Below are positions 8,164-16,517 of a stretch of DNA of 64,000 nt, one piece after another. Positions within the stretch are counted from its first letter, which is position 1. Each line of letters opens with the position of its first letter. Made by a program: the position numbers and the translations under genes. The notes under the pieces are model-generated. The model had not been told where the DNA came from. It did not search any database and was given only the letters and a program-made list of their open reading frames with translations. Origin of the DNA: Haloferax marisrubri (lineage in GTDB: Archaea > Halobacteriota > Halobacteria > Halobacteriales > Haloferacaceae); the NCBI RefSeq assembly GCF_001469875.2, contig NZ_LOPW02000018.1:126239-190238 (forward strand), given 5' to 3'.

Positions 8164-9369
8164 ATGGAGATTACAGACATCTCAGCGACGAAAATCAGTA
8201 ACGAGTCGTGGGGCGAGTTCATCGAATTCCCGCTCGTCACCATCATGTCGAAGTACGACGAGTACCGTAACGTCGACGGCGAGAACCCGCAGGCCCGCCG
8301 CAAGTGGATGGGCCCCGTGGGCGACGTGGTCGTCGAGGTCGAGACGGACGCGGGCATCACCGGCGTCGGCGTCGGCAACTGGGGAACCGGTGCCATCGCC
8401 ACCGTCGTCGAGGAGACGCTCTCGAAAATCGTCGTCGGCGAGGACCCGATGCAGCGCGAACTGCTCTGGGAACAGATGTACCGCGCCACGCTCCCGTTCG
8501 GCCGAAAGGGCGTCGCCGTCATGGCCATCAGCGCGGTCGACCAGGCGCTGTGGGACATCGCCGGGAAGGACGCCGGCAAGCCGGTGTACGAACTGCTCGG
8601 CGGCCCCACCAAAGACGAGATTCCCGCCTACGCGTCGAACCTCCACCCCGTCGACATGGAGACACTCGAGCGCGAGGCCATCCAGTACGTCGAGGAGGGC
8701 TTCGACGCGATGAAGCTCCGCTTCCTCCACGGCCCCGAGGACGGCCGCGCGGGCATGAAGAAGAACGAGGAAATCGTCGCGACGGTCCGCGACGCCGTCG
8801 GCGACGAAATCGAAATCGCGGGCGACGCCTACATGGGCTGGTCGGTCAAGTACGCCAAGGAGATGACCCAGCGCCTCGGCAAGTACGACATGGCGTGGGT
8901 CGAGGAGCCGGTCATCGCCGACGACATCTCCGGCTACGCCGAGGTCCGCGAGGCCGCGCCGATGCCGATTTCGGGCGGCGAACACGAGTTCACCCGCTGG
9001 GGCCACGAGGACCTCCTCGAGGAGGGCGCGGTCGACATCCTCCAGCCCGACGTGGGTCGCGTCGGCGGCATCACGGAGCTGCAGAAAGTCGCCGACATGG
9101 CCGAAGTCCACGACGTGCCAGTCATCCCGCACGCCGGCACGAACCCGACGCTTCACGCCATCGCCGGGCACACGAACATGCCGATGGCGGAGTACTTCCC
9201 GACCCCCGAGTGGTTCGAGGAGCGCCAGGAGAAACGCGAGTCGACCTACGCCGACGCCATCTTCCAGAACCCGCCGTCGCCCGAAAACGGGTCGATTCCG
9301 CTCCCTGACGAACCCGGTGTCAGCACCCAACTGAACCGCGAGGCGCTCGAACACTTCGCCATCGAGTAA
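8164..9369 (+). CDS. rhmD: Enolase-superfamily dehydratase, probable L-rhamnonate dehydratase
   Basis: A 401-aa mandelate-racemase/enolase-superfamily enzyme that would dehydrate L-rhamnonate to 2-keto-3-deoxy-L-rhamnonate using Mg2+. Many segments follow the E. coli RhmD pattern as I remember it: an MSKY motif near residue 30, VVVEVET, VDQALWDIAGK with PVYELLGG and DEI..YA, GDAYMGW at the first metal Asp (about 220), WVEEP at the next metal Glu, SGGEHEFT, DILQPDVGRVGGITEL, IPHAG with the catalytic His, and HTNMPMAEYF. Length agrees with the family (about 400 aa). The LLM gene starts two bases after its stop, so the two are co-translated. Related acid-sugar dehydratases in the same subgroup are the main alternative. 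Confidence 0.78.
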   Translation: MEITDISATKISNESWGEFIEFPLVTIMSKYDEYRNVDGENPQARRKWMGPVGDVVVEVETDAGITGVGVGNWGTGAIATVVEETLSKIVVGEDPMQRELLWEQMYRATLPFGRKGVAVMAISAVDQALWDIAGKDAGKPVYELLGGPTKDEIPAYASNLHPVDMETLEREAIQYVEEGFDAMKLRFLHGPEDGRAGMKKNEEIVATVRDAVGDEIEIAGDAYMGWSVKYAKEMTQRLGKYDMAWVEEPVIADDISGYAEVREAAPMPISGGEHEFTRWGHEDLLEEGAVDILQPDVGRVGGITELQKVADMAEVHDVPVIPHAGTNPTLHAIAGHTNMPMAEYFPTPEWFEERQEKRESTYADAIFQNPPSPENGSIPLPDEPGVSTQLNREALEHFAIE

Positions 9370-9371
9370 CG

Positions 9372-10400
9372 ATGTCTGACATCAGCTTCGAGTACAACGT
9401 CCCCGTCTTCGCCGGCGCGCCCGACGAGGGGACCGAGCCGACGCACCGCGACACCCCGGAGTACGAGGCGCTCGACTGGGAGACGACCAAGATGGGCGTC
9501 CAGAAGGCGGAGGAACTCGGCTTCGACGCGGTGTGGGCACCCGACCACCTGCTGTTGGGCCGCGACCACGCCGAGTACGAGTGCTGGACGCTGCTGTCGG
9601 CCATCGCCGGTTTCACCGAGGACATCAACCTCGGCTCGCTCGTCCTCTGTAACGACTACCGCAACCCGGCGCTCGTCGCCAAGATGGCGGCCACGCTCGA
9701 CGTGATTTCCGACGGGCGGCTGGAACTCGGCCTCGGCGCGGGCTGGCACGAACCGGAGTACGACGCCTACGGCTGGGAGTACCGCGACGGCTTCGAGCGC
9801 CTGATGCGGCTCGACGAGTCCATCCGCCTCATGAAGCGCATGTGGGCCGCCGGGACCGACGGCGCGAGCTTCGACGGGAAGCACTACCAGATAGAGGACG
9901 CTTACTGCGTCCCCGGGCCCGTACAGGACCCCCACCCGCCCATCCTCGTCGGCGGGCAGGGCGAGGAGGTCACGCTCAAACTCGTCGCCAAGCACGCCGA
10001 CGTGTGGAACACCGACGTGTTCAACGGCGACGTGGAGACGCTCGAACACAAAATCGGCGTCATCGAAGACCACTGCGAGACCGTCGGCCGCGACCCCGAC
10101 GAAATCGAGTACTCGTGGGACGGCCACGTCATCTGCACGCGCGACGAGGAGAAGTTCGACCGCCTGCTCGACCTGATGACGCCCATCCAGTTCGAAGAGG
10201 AGTATCAGGACCAAGCGCCCATCGTGACCGAGGAAGACGCTCGGGAGTACTTCATCATGGGAACGCCCGAGGAGTGCGCGGAGGCCATCGAGCGCCGCAT
10301 CGACGCGGGCGTGACGAAGTTCCAAGGCTGGTTCATCGACTTCCCCGACACCGACGGGATGGAACTGTTCGCGGACGAAGTCATCCCGCAGTTCAGCTGA
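9372..10400 (+). CDS. LLM-class (luciferase-like) flavin/F420-dependent oxidoreductase
   Basis: A 342-aa luciferase-like (bacterial luciferase superfamily) TIM-barrel protein. Motifs include ELGFDAVWAPDHLL, NLGSLVLCNDYRNPALVAKMAATLDVISDGRLELGLGAGWHEPEY in separate conserved blocks, PPILVGGQGEE and the C-terminal GTPEECAEAIE segment. Haloarchaeal members often use coenzyme F420, but the cofactor cannot be read from sequence. It begins two bases after the dehydratase stop, so it belongs to that operon. No LLM step is part of the known L-rhamnose diketo-hydrolase pathway, so its task is unknown; it could act on a methylated or otherwise modified sugar acid. A second LLM gene of similar type lies at 37113-38066. 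Confidence 0.75.
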   Translation: MSDISFEYNVPVFAGAPDEGTEPTHRDTPEYEALDWETTKMGVQKAEELGFDAVWAPDHLLLGRDHAEYECWTLLSAIAGFTEDINLGSLVLCNDYRNPALVAKMAATLDVISDGRLELGLGAGWHEPEYDAYGWEYRDGFERLMRLDESIRLMKRMWAAGTDGASFDGKHYQIEDAYCVPGPVQDPHPPILVGGQGEEVTLKLVAKHADVWNTDVFNGDVETLEHKIGVIEDHCETVGRDPDEIEYSWDGHVICTRDEEKFDRLLDLMTPIQFEEEYQDQAPIVTEEDAREYFIMGTPEECAEAIERRIDAGVTKFQGWFIDFPDTDGMELFADEVIPQFS

Positions 10401-10484
10401 ACTCGCAGGCCGCGTTCAACTATTTTCCCGCGGCGTCCCGGAGCTAACCACAGAAGTATTGGTGACGCGTAGTGGAGAAGGTGT

Positions 10485-11138
10485 ATGAAATACGCTGATA
10501 CGGTGGTGCGGGCCACGCGGTTGCTGGTACGCAATCCGTTCGCGGTCCTCCTCGTGAGCATCGCCACCACTGTTTCCATGGTGCCGCTCGTAAGCGGCGT
10601 CGCGCTCGGCGGGGTCGCGGGGGGTCTCGTCGGACTCTGGACATCCTCTATGCTACTCGGATTTGTCGCCGTCGGCGGGGCACGGCTGTTCGTCGTCGTC
10701 GTCGAGCGCGAGGTGTCTTTGGGTACGGGTTACTTCTGGAGCGGAATTCGCGCCGGGAAGCGGATGGCTCCAGTCATCGGCTTCGGTACGTTCGTCGTCG
10801 CGTTCGGTGCGCTCCTCCTCGCCTCGAATCCGCTCGACGGTATCGCGGGGATGAGCGTCGCGATGCTCGGCGTCTATCTCCTCTTGGCCTGGTACGTCCT
10901 CGTCATGTACTCGCTCACACTGTGGGCGTCTTCGGACCAGCCAGTCGACGTGAGAGACACCTTTGTCGGCGGCGGACGGCTCATCTTGGAGCGGCCGGTG
11001 TCGGCTGGTTGGCTCCTCGTCCAGACGGTCGGCTGGACGCTGCTCTCGATACCGCTTTTCGTCGCGCCGGTCCTCCTCCTCCCGGGATTCGTTCAACTCA
11101 TCGGGACGGCGATTATCACCCGCGCGATGGAGGAGTGA
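10485..11138 (+). CDS. Small polytopic membrane protein, possibly YesL/DUF624-like
   Basis: A 217-aa membrane protein with about five to six hydrophobic helices (roughly residues 20-55, 60-75, 95-115, 120-145, 180-210) and an ER/RE-rich loop. Size, the N-terminal amphipathic start followed by paired helices, and position directly before a CUT1 sugar transporter in a rhamnoside locus recall YesL (DUF624), which accompanies rhamnogalacturonan transporters in Bacillus. The sequence itself does not prove this family. A GTATTGG element about 28 bases upstream could serve as promoter. The function of DUF624 proteins is unknown, with a role in transporter assembly suggested. Confidence 0.5.
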   Translation: MKYADTVVRATRLLVRNPFAVLLVSIATTVSMVPLVSGVALGGVAGGLVGLWTSSMLLGFVAVGGARLFVVVVEREVSLGTGYFWSGIRAGKRMAPVIGFGTFVVAFGALLLASNPLDGIAGMSVAMLGVYLLLAWYVLVMYSLTLWASSDQPVDVRDTFVGGGRLILERPVSAGWLLVQTVGWTLLSIPLFVAPVLLLPGFVQLIGTAIITRAMEE

Positions 11139-11220
11139 ACGGACTCCGCGGTACCGCGGGTCGCACAGCGGGGACTGATCCTGTTAGTGACCACGAAGAA
11201 ATCGTTACTACATTTTAGAT

Positions 11221-11230
11221 AATTTTATAT
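11221..11230 (+). promoter_or_regulatory. TATA box of the sugar ABC transporter operon
   Basis: AATTTTATAT at 11221-11230 lies 25-34 bases before the ATG at 11255 and is one of the best TATA boxes in the window, fitting a highly expressed solute-binding protein with a leaderless transcript. Confidence 0.6.
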
Positions 11231-11254
11231 GCGGCCATCACATTAGCCTATACT

Positions 11255-12910
11255 ATGTCACACAGTAACAGCAATGGGGGCGGTGACAGCGGTGCAGGCA
11301 GTTCCCGTTCAGGCGGTAGGAAGCGACTGACTCGTCGTAACTGGATTAAAGCTGCAGGCGCTGCTGGCATCGCGGGACTCGCTGGGTGTGCTGGGGGCGG
11401 CGGCAGCAACGACGGAGGCGGTAGTGACTCCGGCGGCGAGGGCACGACCACCGGTGACTCGGACGACGTCACCACGATCGAACTCTGGCGCTGGCCGCAC
11501 TCGACGGAACCGTCGAATGCCGGCGAAGACGAGATTGTAAAGCTCTTCAACGAGGGCCCGGGCGCAGAACAGGGTATTCGAGTCAAGCAGGTGAAAAACC
11601 CGTTCGGAGACCACCAGACGAAGGTCAAGACGGCCATCGGGAGCAAGTCTGCGCCCGACATCGCCTGGACCTTCACCGAGCAGTACTACGACACCGCCGG
11701 GAAGGACCGAAGCACCATCGAATCAGAGGCACCGTACGTCTACATCGACGACTACGTCAGCGACGACTGGCTCGGTGACTTCTACGAGAAAGAACTGAGC
11801 GACCAGCGGGCGCAGTTCGGTGGCATCGTGGGCGCTCCGTTCGTCTCCGGGCTTCAGCCCGGGCTCATGTACCTGAACGTCGACGCGTGGGAGGCCGCGG
11901 GTCTGGGTGAGGTCCCCACTGATTCGTGGAGCTACGAGGAGTACCTCGAAGCCGTCGAAGCGATGCACGGCGTCGAAGCCAACGGTTCGACCGTCAGCGG
12001 AGTCGGTATCGGGCTCAAAGACGCCACGTCCTCCGAGTGGAGTAACTTCCCGGGCACCATCGGCGTCACCGCAGGAAGTCTCATCGGAAACGGCTACCGG
12101 CGTGAGGACGACAGCTACGCGCTGACGATGGCGTCCGACCCCGAACTCGAAGCGTGGAACGAGATGTTCGGAAAGCCGCTCGCGAACGGCTGGACGAACA
12201 ACCCGCTTTCGTACGACTACCTCGAAACGCAGGAGCCGTTCGTGGGCGGCCAGATCGGCCTGCTGCACCACGCCACGTTCTCTCGCGTCCAGTTCGGCCA
12301 AGAAGCAGACTTCAACTGGACGATCATCCCCTACCCGACCAAGGGTGGCAACGAGAACTACTCGGTGTACTCCGCGGGCCTCGGCGTGCTCGTCACCATG
12401 ACGGCGTTCAAAGAGGAAGTCGGTGGCAACCCCGAAGCGGCCGCCGAGTTCATCAAATTCCGCAACAACGCGCGGAACCAGTACCGGTGGTTCAACACCT
12501 CCTCGCAGGCGATTCCGAACAAGGGTGCCTACGAGCTGATGAACAGCGAGGGCGTTTCCGACTTCGTCGAGGAAACCGGTGGAAAGGACATTATGGACCG
12601 CGCGGACACCGCGTACTCCGAGTACGAGTCGGTTCGCGAGGCCATCAAGAGCCGGTACCCCGACATCAAGACGACCGAAGACGGCGCACCGGTGACCAAC
12701 GTCCCGACCGGTATCGCCAGCGGTCGAGTCGGCGAAGCGCTGGGCGGGATGCTGCAGCGACTCGCACAGAACGGCAATTCGAACCCCAAGGAGGCGTACA
12801 CGCAGGCTGAGGGTCAGTGGGCCGACCTCATCGTGCAGGCTGATGACACCGAGTTCGCCGAGGAGAGCCGCGGTTACAACAAGCCTGAGCCGAAAGCGGG
12901 TCCCATCTGA
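11255..12910 (+). CDS. Sugar ABC transporter substrate-binding lipoprotein (CUT1 type)
   Basis: A 551-aa extracellular binding protein. The N-terminus has a Tat-type motif (SGGRKRLTRRNWIK), a hydrophobic stretch and a lipobox ending LAGC (about residue 46), followed by a Gly/Ser/Asp-rich linker typical of haloarchaeal lipoproteins. The mature part has family 1 sugar-binding features (IELWRWPH, SAPDIAWTFTEQYY, a conserved GG-rich hinge). It is the first gene of a unit with two permeases downstream and would deliver oligosaccharides containing rhamnose or unsaturated uronate to them. At 551 aa it is longer than most CUT1 binding proteins (about 430), consistent with larger oligosaccharide ligands. 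Substrate is inferred from neighbours. Confidence 0.85.
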   Translation: MSHSNSNGGGDSGAGSSRSGGRKRLTRRNWIKAAGAAGIAGLAGCAGGGGSNDGGGSDSGGEGTTTGDSDDVTTIELWRWPHSTEPSNAGEDEIVKLFNEGPGAEQGIRVKQVKNPFGDHQTKVKTAIGSKSAPDIAWTFTEQYYDTAGKDRSTIESEAPYVYIDDYVSDDWLGDFYEKELSDQRAQFGGIVGAPFVSGLQPGLMYLNVDAWEAAGLGEVPTDSWSYEEYLEAVEAMHGVEANGSTVSGVGIGLKDATSSEWSNFPGTIGVTAGSLIGNGYRREDDSYALTMASDPELEAWNEMFGKPLANGWTNNPLSYDYLETQEPFVGGQIGLLHHATFSRVQFGQEADFNWTIIPYPTKGGNENYSVYSAGLGVLVTMTAFKEEVGGNPEAAAEFIKFRNNARNQYRWFNTSSQAIPNKGAYELMNSEGVSDFVEETGGKDIMDRADTAYSEYESVREAIKSRYPDIKTTEDGAPVTNVPTGIASGRVGEALGGMLQRLAQNGNSNPKEAYTQAEGQWADLIVQADDTEFAEESRGYNKPEPKAGPI

Positions 12911-12967
12911 GCGCCCCGTGAAATAAGGCTCACAATTTAATTAATTCGAACCACATCCTGTACTCAC

Positions 12968-13936
12968 ATGACATCAGATTCCGAGTCAGAATCGGCTATT
13001 TACGCTTCTGAGCGCTCTGACACGAGGTCGTTTAGCCTCGATTCTCTCAGCCTCAGTCAGCAGGAGTCCATCGAGGGATGGCTCTTCGTACTCCCGAAGC
13101 TCGCTATCCTACTGTTCGTTATCGGCTTCCCGATGGCGTTCGGTATCTACCTGAGCTTCACCGAATCGACGCTCCTGAACTTACCCGGCGAGTTCGTCGG
13201 ACTCGAGAACTACCAGTGGCTGGTGAACTATCCGGTCTGGTGGACGTCGGTGAAGAACGTGCTCATCATGAGCGCGGTGAAGATACCGACGAACATCTTC
13301 TTCTCGTTCACCGCGGCGCTACTGCTCAGAGAGAAACTGAAAGGCAGCAACCTCTACCGGATCGCCTTCATCGTCCCCGTCGCGGGGCCACCGGTTATCT
13401 GGGCGATCGTCTGGCGGCTCATGCTGTTCTCCAACGAGGGTGGGATAGCCAACGCGATTCTCCTCGAACTGGGTGCGATTAGCCAGTACATCCCGTTCCT
13501 GACTAACGTGACGTACGCGCTCCCGTCTGTCATCATGTCCCAGATATGGTCGTTCGGGCTCTCGATGCTCATCTACATGGCCGCGCTTTCGGGGCTTCCC
13601 TCGTCAGTTATGGAGTCCGCATCGATGGACGGCGCGAACAAGTACCAGAAGGTACGGTACATCATCTGGCCGCTGATGAAGCCGACGACGCTGTTCCTCG
13701 TCGTGATTCAGCTGATAGAAGTCACCAAAGTCGGATTCGCGTCCGTGTTCGTGATGACCGGCGGTGGCCCGCTGAACTCGACGATGGTACCGTCGTTCTT
13801 AGTGTACGAACTCGCGTTCCGGTACAACGAGTTCGGCCACGCGTCCGCGGTGGCAGTCGGGATGTTCCTCATCACCGCCTTCATCGCGCTGGTCCTCTAC
13901 AAACCCCTGCAGAGCAACGCGGAGTACTACCAATGA
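12968..13936 (+). CDS. Sugar ABC transporter permease (MalF/UgpA type)
   Basis: A 322-aa inner-membrane permease with a hydrophilic N-terminal tail of about 35 residues and six predicted helices. The cytoplasmic EAA loop reads SSVMESASMDGANKYQKVRYIIWPLMKP (in two halves, about residues 214-241) and couples to the ATPase; the FVGLENYQWL segment after helix 1 is typical of CUT1 permeases. An A/T-rich element (CAATTTAATTAATT) lies about 25-35 bases upstream, so some separate initiation is possible although it follows the binding protein by only 57 bases. It pairs with the next permease. Confidence 0.9.
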   Translation: MTSDSESESAIYASERSDTRSFSLDSLSLSQQESIEGWLFVLPKLAILLFVIGFPMAFGIYLSFTESTLLNLPGEFVGLENYQWLVNYPVWWTSVKNVLIMSAVKIPTNIFFSFTAALLLREKLKGSNLYRIAFIVPVAGPPVIWAIVWRLMLFSNEGGIANAILLELGAISQYIPFLTNVTYALPSVIMSQIWSFGLSMLIYMAALSGLPSSVMESASMDGANKYQKVRYIIWPLMKPTTLFLVVIQLIEVTKVGFASVFVMTGGGPLNSTMVPSFLVYELAFRYNEFGHASAVAVGMFLITAFIALVLYKPLQSNAEYYQ

Positions 13937-13980
13937 ACACCACAGCCATTCACGCGTCCGCATCGGAGGTGCGTAACTGA
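13933..13980 (+). other. 15-codon mini-ORF translationally linked to both flanking permease genes
   Basis: An ATG at 13933 overlaps the first permease's TGA (ATGA), and this mini-ORF's own TGA at 13978-13980 overlaps the second permease's ATG (TGATG). The 15-residue peptide would be MNTTAIHASASEVRN. It may be a real coupling device that hands ribosomes from one permease to the next, or a chance result of short intergenic spacing. Confidence 0.3.
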
Positions 13981-14861
13981 TGAGCGGAACGCACGACACG
14001 ATATTCGAAGAACCGGACACGACGCAGGGCCGCCTCGAGCGACTGGGCGCGCACGCGTACCTGATCGTCATCGCGCTCCTCACCGCGGGACCGTACCTGA
14101 TCATGGTCTCCATCTCGCTCATGGGTAACGGTTGGAACCCGGTCGTTCCGCCGAAATTAATCCCTGAAGCGGTGAGCCTGCAGAACTACATCGACGTCTG
14201 GGCCGGACAGACCGCGCTCCTGGACCAGCCGTTCTCCGGGTTCTTCATCAACTCGCTCATCTACGCGGTCGGCGCGACGCTGACCGTGCTCGTGGTCGAC
14301 ACGCTCGCCGGCTACGCCTTCGCGCGGCTCGAATTCGCCGGGAGAGACATCAGTTTCCTCGCTGTCATCGCGACGCTGATGATCTCGCCGATGATTCTGT
14401 TCGTCCCGCTCTACACGTGGTTCAACCAGTTCGGACTGGTAAACACCAGAATCGGTGTCATCCTGCCGCACACGTTCACCGGCTTCGGGGTCTTCCTGAT
14501 GCGTCAGTTCATCAAGACTCTTCCATCCGACCTCGAGGACGCGGCCCTCATCGACGGCTGTTCCCGGTTCGGCGTGTTCTGGCGCGTCGTCATCCCGATG
14601 ATGAAACCGGCGCTCGTGACGCTCGGCATCATCACGTTCATCACCGTCTGGAACTCGTTCCTCTGGCCGCTCGTCTTGGCCCGGGACTCCGCCCTGTACA
14701 ACCTTCCCGTCGCACTCGGGTTCTTCCAGGGTCGGACGAGCACGCTGTGGGCACCGCTGATGGCGGCCACGGCGATTACACTCGTCCCGATGGTCATCCT
14801 GTTCATCTCGATGCAGAAGTACTACGTCAGGGGCTTCACCATCGGCGGCATCAAGGGGTAA
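13980..14861 (+). CDS. Sugar ABC transporter permease (MalG/UgpE type)
   Basis: A 293-aa permease, the second half of the membrane channel. It has six hydrophobic helices and the EAA loop DLEDAALIDGCSRFGVFWRV with the following IPMMKPAL (about residues 183-210). The PEAVSLQNYIDVW segment after helix 1 is typical of MalG-type subunits. Its start overlaps the stop of a 15-codon mini-ORF (TGATG). It completes the plus-strand transporter unit; the ATPase is encoded convergently at 15217-16380. Confidence 0.9.
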   Translation: MSGTHDTIFEEPDTTQGRLERLGAHAYLIVIALLTAGPYLIMVSISLMGNGWNPVVPPKLIPEAVSLQNYIDVWAGQTALLDQPFSGFFINSLIYAVGATLTVLVVDTLAGYAFARLEFAGRDISFLAVIATLMISPMILFVPLYTWFNQFGLVNTRIGVILPHTFTGFGVFLMRQFIKTLPSDLEDAALIDGCSRFGVFWRVVIPMMKPALVTLGIITFITVWNSFLWPLVLARDSALYNLPVALGFFQGRTSTLWAPLMAATAITLVPMVILFISMQKYYVRGFTIGGIKG

Positions 14862-15216
14862 CACCCGACTAGCCGCTCGACTTTCTACTCTTTCGCGGTG
14901 TTACGCCTTCTTGCTCCCAGATCGTCGCGACGGAATCCGTCTGAGCGACTCGCCTTTTGACGCTCTCCGACTCCGCCCGAGACAGTCTGCTCTATTCGCT
15001 TCCGTCCGCACGTTCGAGGCGTGTCTTGTCCGCCAACTGAGTCGGTGGCTCGCTTCTGGCCGCACCGTCCCGACTGTGTTCACGGCGGTTCTATCTTCTA
15101 TGGAGACTTCGAGTTGACTTCGAGAAGTAGTGCGCCCCGGCTCGGGGCGGTAGACGACTAGTAATCCAGAGACAAGCGAGTTACTCCGTCGTTTCGTTGA
15201 AAATTAGCGTCCGGTT
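14862..15216. other. 355-base gap between convergent transporter genes
   Basis: I see no gene or clear repeat. Short frames on both strands encode Arg/Ser-rich peptides unlike neighbouring proteins. The first 50 bases contain short T-runs (TTTCTACTCTTT near 14880) that could end the permease transcript. Confidence 0.5.
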
Positions 15217-16380
15217 TCAGGCTTCCGTGGTCTCGGAGGCCGTCAGATCTTCTGCTGGGTACTCTTCATCGGTGGGCTCCCCTCGGGTGACAATCGAGTT
15301 CCCGGTTTCCCTGTCGAAGACGTGAATCTCCGCGGCGGGCAGCGCGATTGTGACTTGGTCACCGGGTTTAATCTCGGTGTTGCGGTCGACGCTTATCGTG
15401 ACTTCCGAACCGCCGAACTCGGTGTAGAGATACGTCACGTCGCCCAGCGGTTCGACGACGTTGACCTCGACGCTGAACGAGTCCGGATGCTCAACTGCCT
15501 CTTCGCCGCTCAGGATTTCCTCGGGGCGGATTCCAAGTACGAACTCCGAGTTGTGACCTGCGAGCGCGCTCTCGATCGACTCGGGAAGTGTCACGGCGAA
15601 GTCGTCGGTACTGAGTTCGCCGCCGCCCAGCGCGACGTCGAAGAAGTTCATGCTGGGTGAGCCGATGAAGCCGGCGACGAACTGGTTTGCGGGCTCTTGG
15701 TAACACTCGGCGGGCGTACCGATCTGCTGGAGTTCGCCGTCGTTGAGAATGGCGATGCGGTCTCCCATGGTCATCGCCTCGGTCTGGTCGTGCGTGACGT
15801 AGATGGTCGTCACGTCGAGGTCCTGCTGGAGGTCTTGGAGCTCCGTCCGCATCGTCGTCCGGAGCTTCGCGTCGAGGTTCGAAAGCGGCTCGTCCATCAG
15901 GAACACTTCGGGGTCCCGGACGATGGCGCGGCCGAGGGCGACGCGCTGTTGTTGGCCGCCGGAGAGCTCGCCCGGCTTCTTTTCGAGCAGGCCTTCGATG
16001 CCCATCAGCTCCGACGCGTTGCGGACGCGCTCGTCGATCTCGTCGGCCGGCATCTCAGTCGTCATCTTGAGGCCGAACGACATGTTCTCGCGAGCGGTCA
16101 TGTGTGGGTACAGCGCGTACGACTGGAACACCATCGCCATGTTCCGGTCCTTCGGTTTCCGCTGGGTGACCGGCGCACCGTCGAGGACGATGTCGCCGCT
16201 CGTCGGCTGTTCTAACCCTGCGATCATGCGGAGTGTGGTAGACTTCCCGCAGCCCGATGGTCCGACGAGGATGAGGAATTCACCGTCTTCGATTTCGATA
16301 TCGAGGTCGTCGACGGCGACAACGTGGTTCTCACCCTCACCGAACTCTTTCGTGATATGCTCTAGTGCAAGCTGTCCCAT
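15217..16380 (-). CDS. Sugar ABC transporter ATP-binding protein (MalK/UgpC/MsmX type)
   Basis: A 387-aa ATPase that would power the permeases at 12968-14861. Walker A is GPSGCGKSTT (about residues 39-48), the Q-loop VFQSYALYPH, the signature LSGGQQQRVALGRA, Walker B VFLMDEPLSNLDA and the switch His in YVTHDQTEA. The C-terminal 150 residues form the TOBE/OB regulatory region (LGIRPEEI, VVEPLGDVTYLYTE) typical of CUT1 ATPases, and the extreme C-terminus is acidic. It is transcribed toward the permeases and divergently from the GH78 gene, which ties importer and rhamnosidase to one control region. Confidence 0.9.
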   Translation of the reverse strand: MGQLALEHITKEFGEGENHVVAVDDLDIEIEDGEFLILVGPSGCGKSTTLRMIAGLEQPTSGDIVLDGAPVTQRKPKDRNMAMVFQSYALYPHMTARENMSFGLKMTTEMPADEIDERVRNASELMGIEGLLEKKPGELSGGQQQRVALGRAIVRDPEVFLMDEPLSNLDAKLRTTMRTELQDLQQDLDVTTIYVTHDQTEAMTMGDRIAILNDGELQQIGTPAECYQEPANQFVAGFIGSPSMNFFDVALGGGELSTDDFAVTLPESIESALAGHNSEFVLGIRPEEILSGEEAVEHPDSFSVEVNVVEPLGDVTYLYTEFGGSEVTISVDRNTEIKPGDQVTIALPAAEIHVFDRETGNSIVTRGEPTDEEYPAEDLTASETTEA

Positions 16381-16517
16381 GGATACCTGTGTATGTCTGC
16401 CATGGACATTAATGCTTTTCCCTATTACGATGATACGAGTTAATTTTCGGAACCCCGAGAAACCGGCGCGTGGTGTCGGTGCAAAGACTTAATTCGAATC
16501 CAACGAACTCGGTAGGC
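16381..16517. promoter_or_regulatory. Divergent promoter region between the transporter ATPase and the GH78 rhamnosidase
   Basis: ATTAAT at 16408-16413 lies 28-33 bases from the ATPase start (minus strand), and ACTTAATT at 16487-16494 lies 24-31 bases from the GH78 ATG at 16518. An inverted repeat, ATGTC (16393-16397) and GACAT (16405-16409), sits between the ATPase box and its start codon and could be an operator. Confidence 0.5.

Noticed and set aside
11255-14861. Assigning a specific named sugar transporter (for example for xylose/arabinose)
   Set aside because: The motifs identify a CUT1 importer only; the ligand is inferred from neighbouring rhamnoside genes and cannot be read from the sequence.
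14862-15216. A short plus-strand frame (14911-15117) between the permease and ATPase genes
   Set aside because: Arg/Ser/Leu-rich peptide without acidic bias, promoter or recognisable motif, in a convergent intergenic region.
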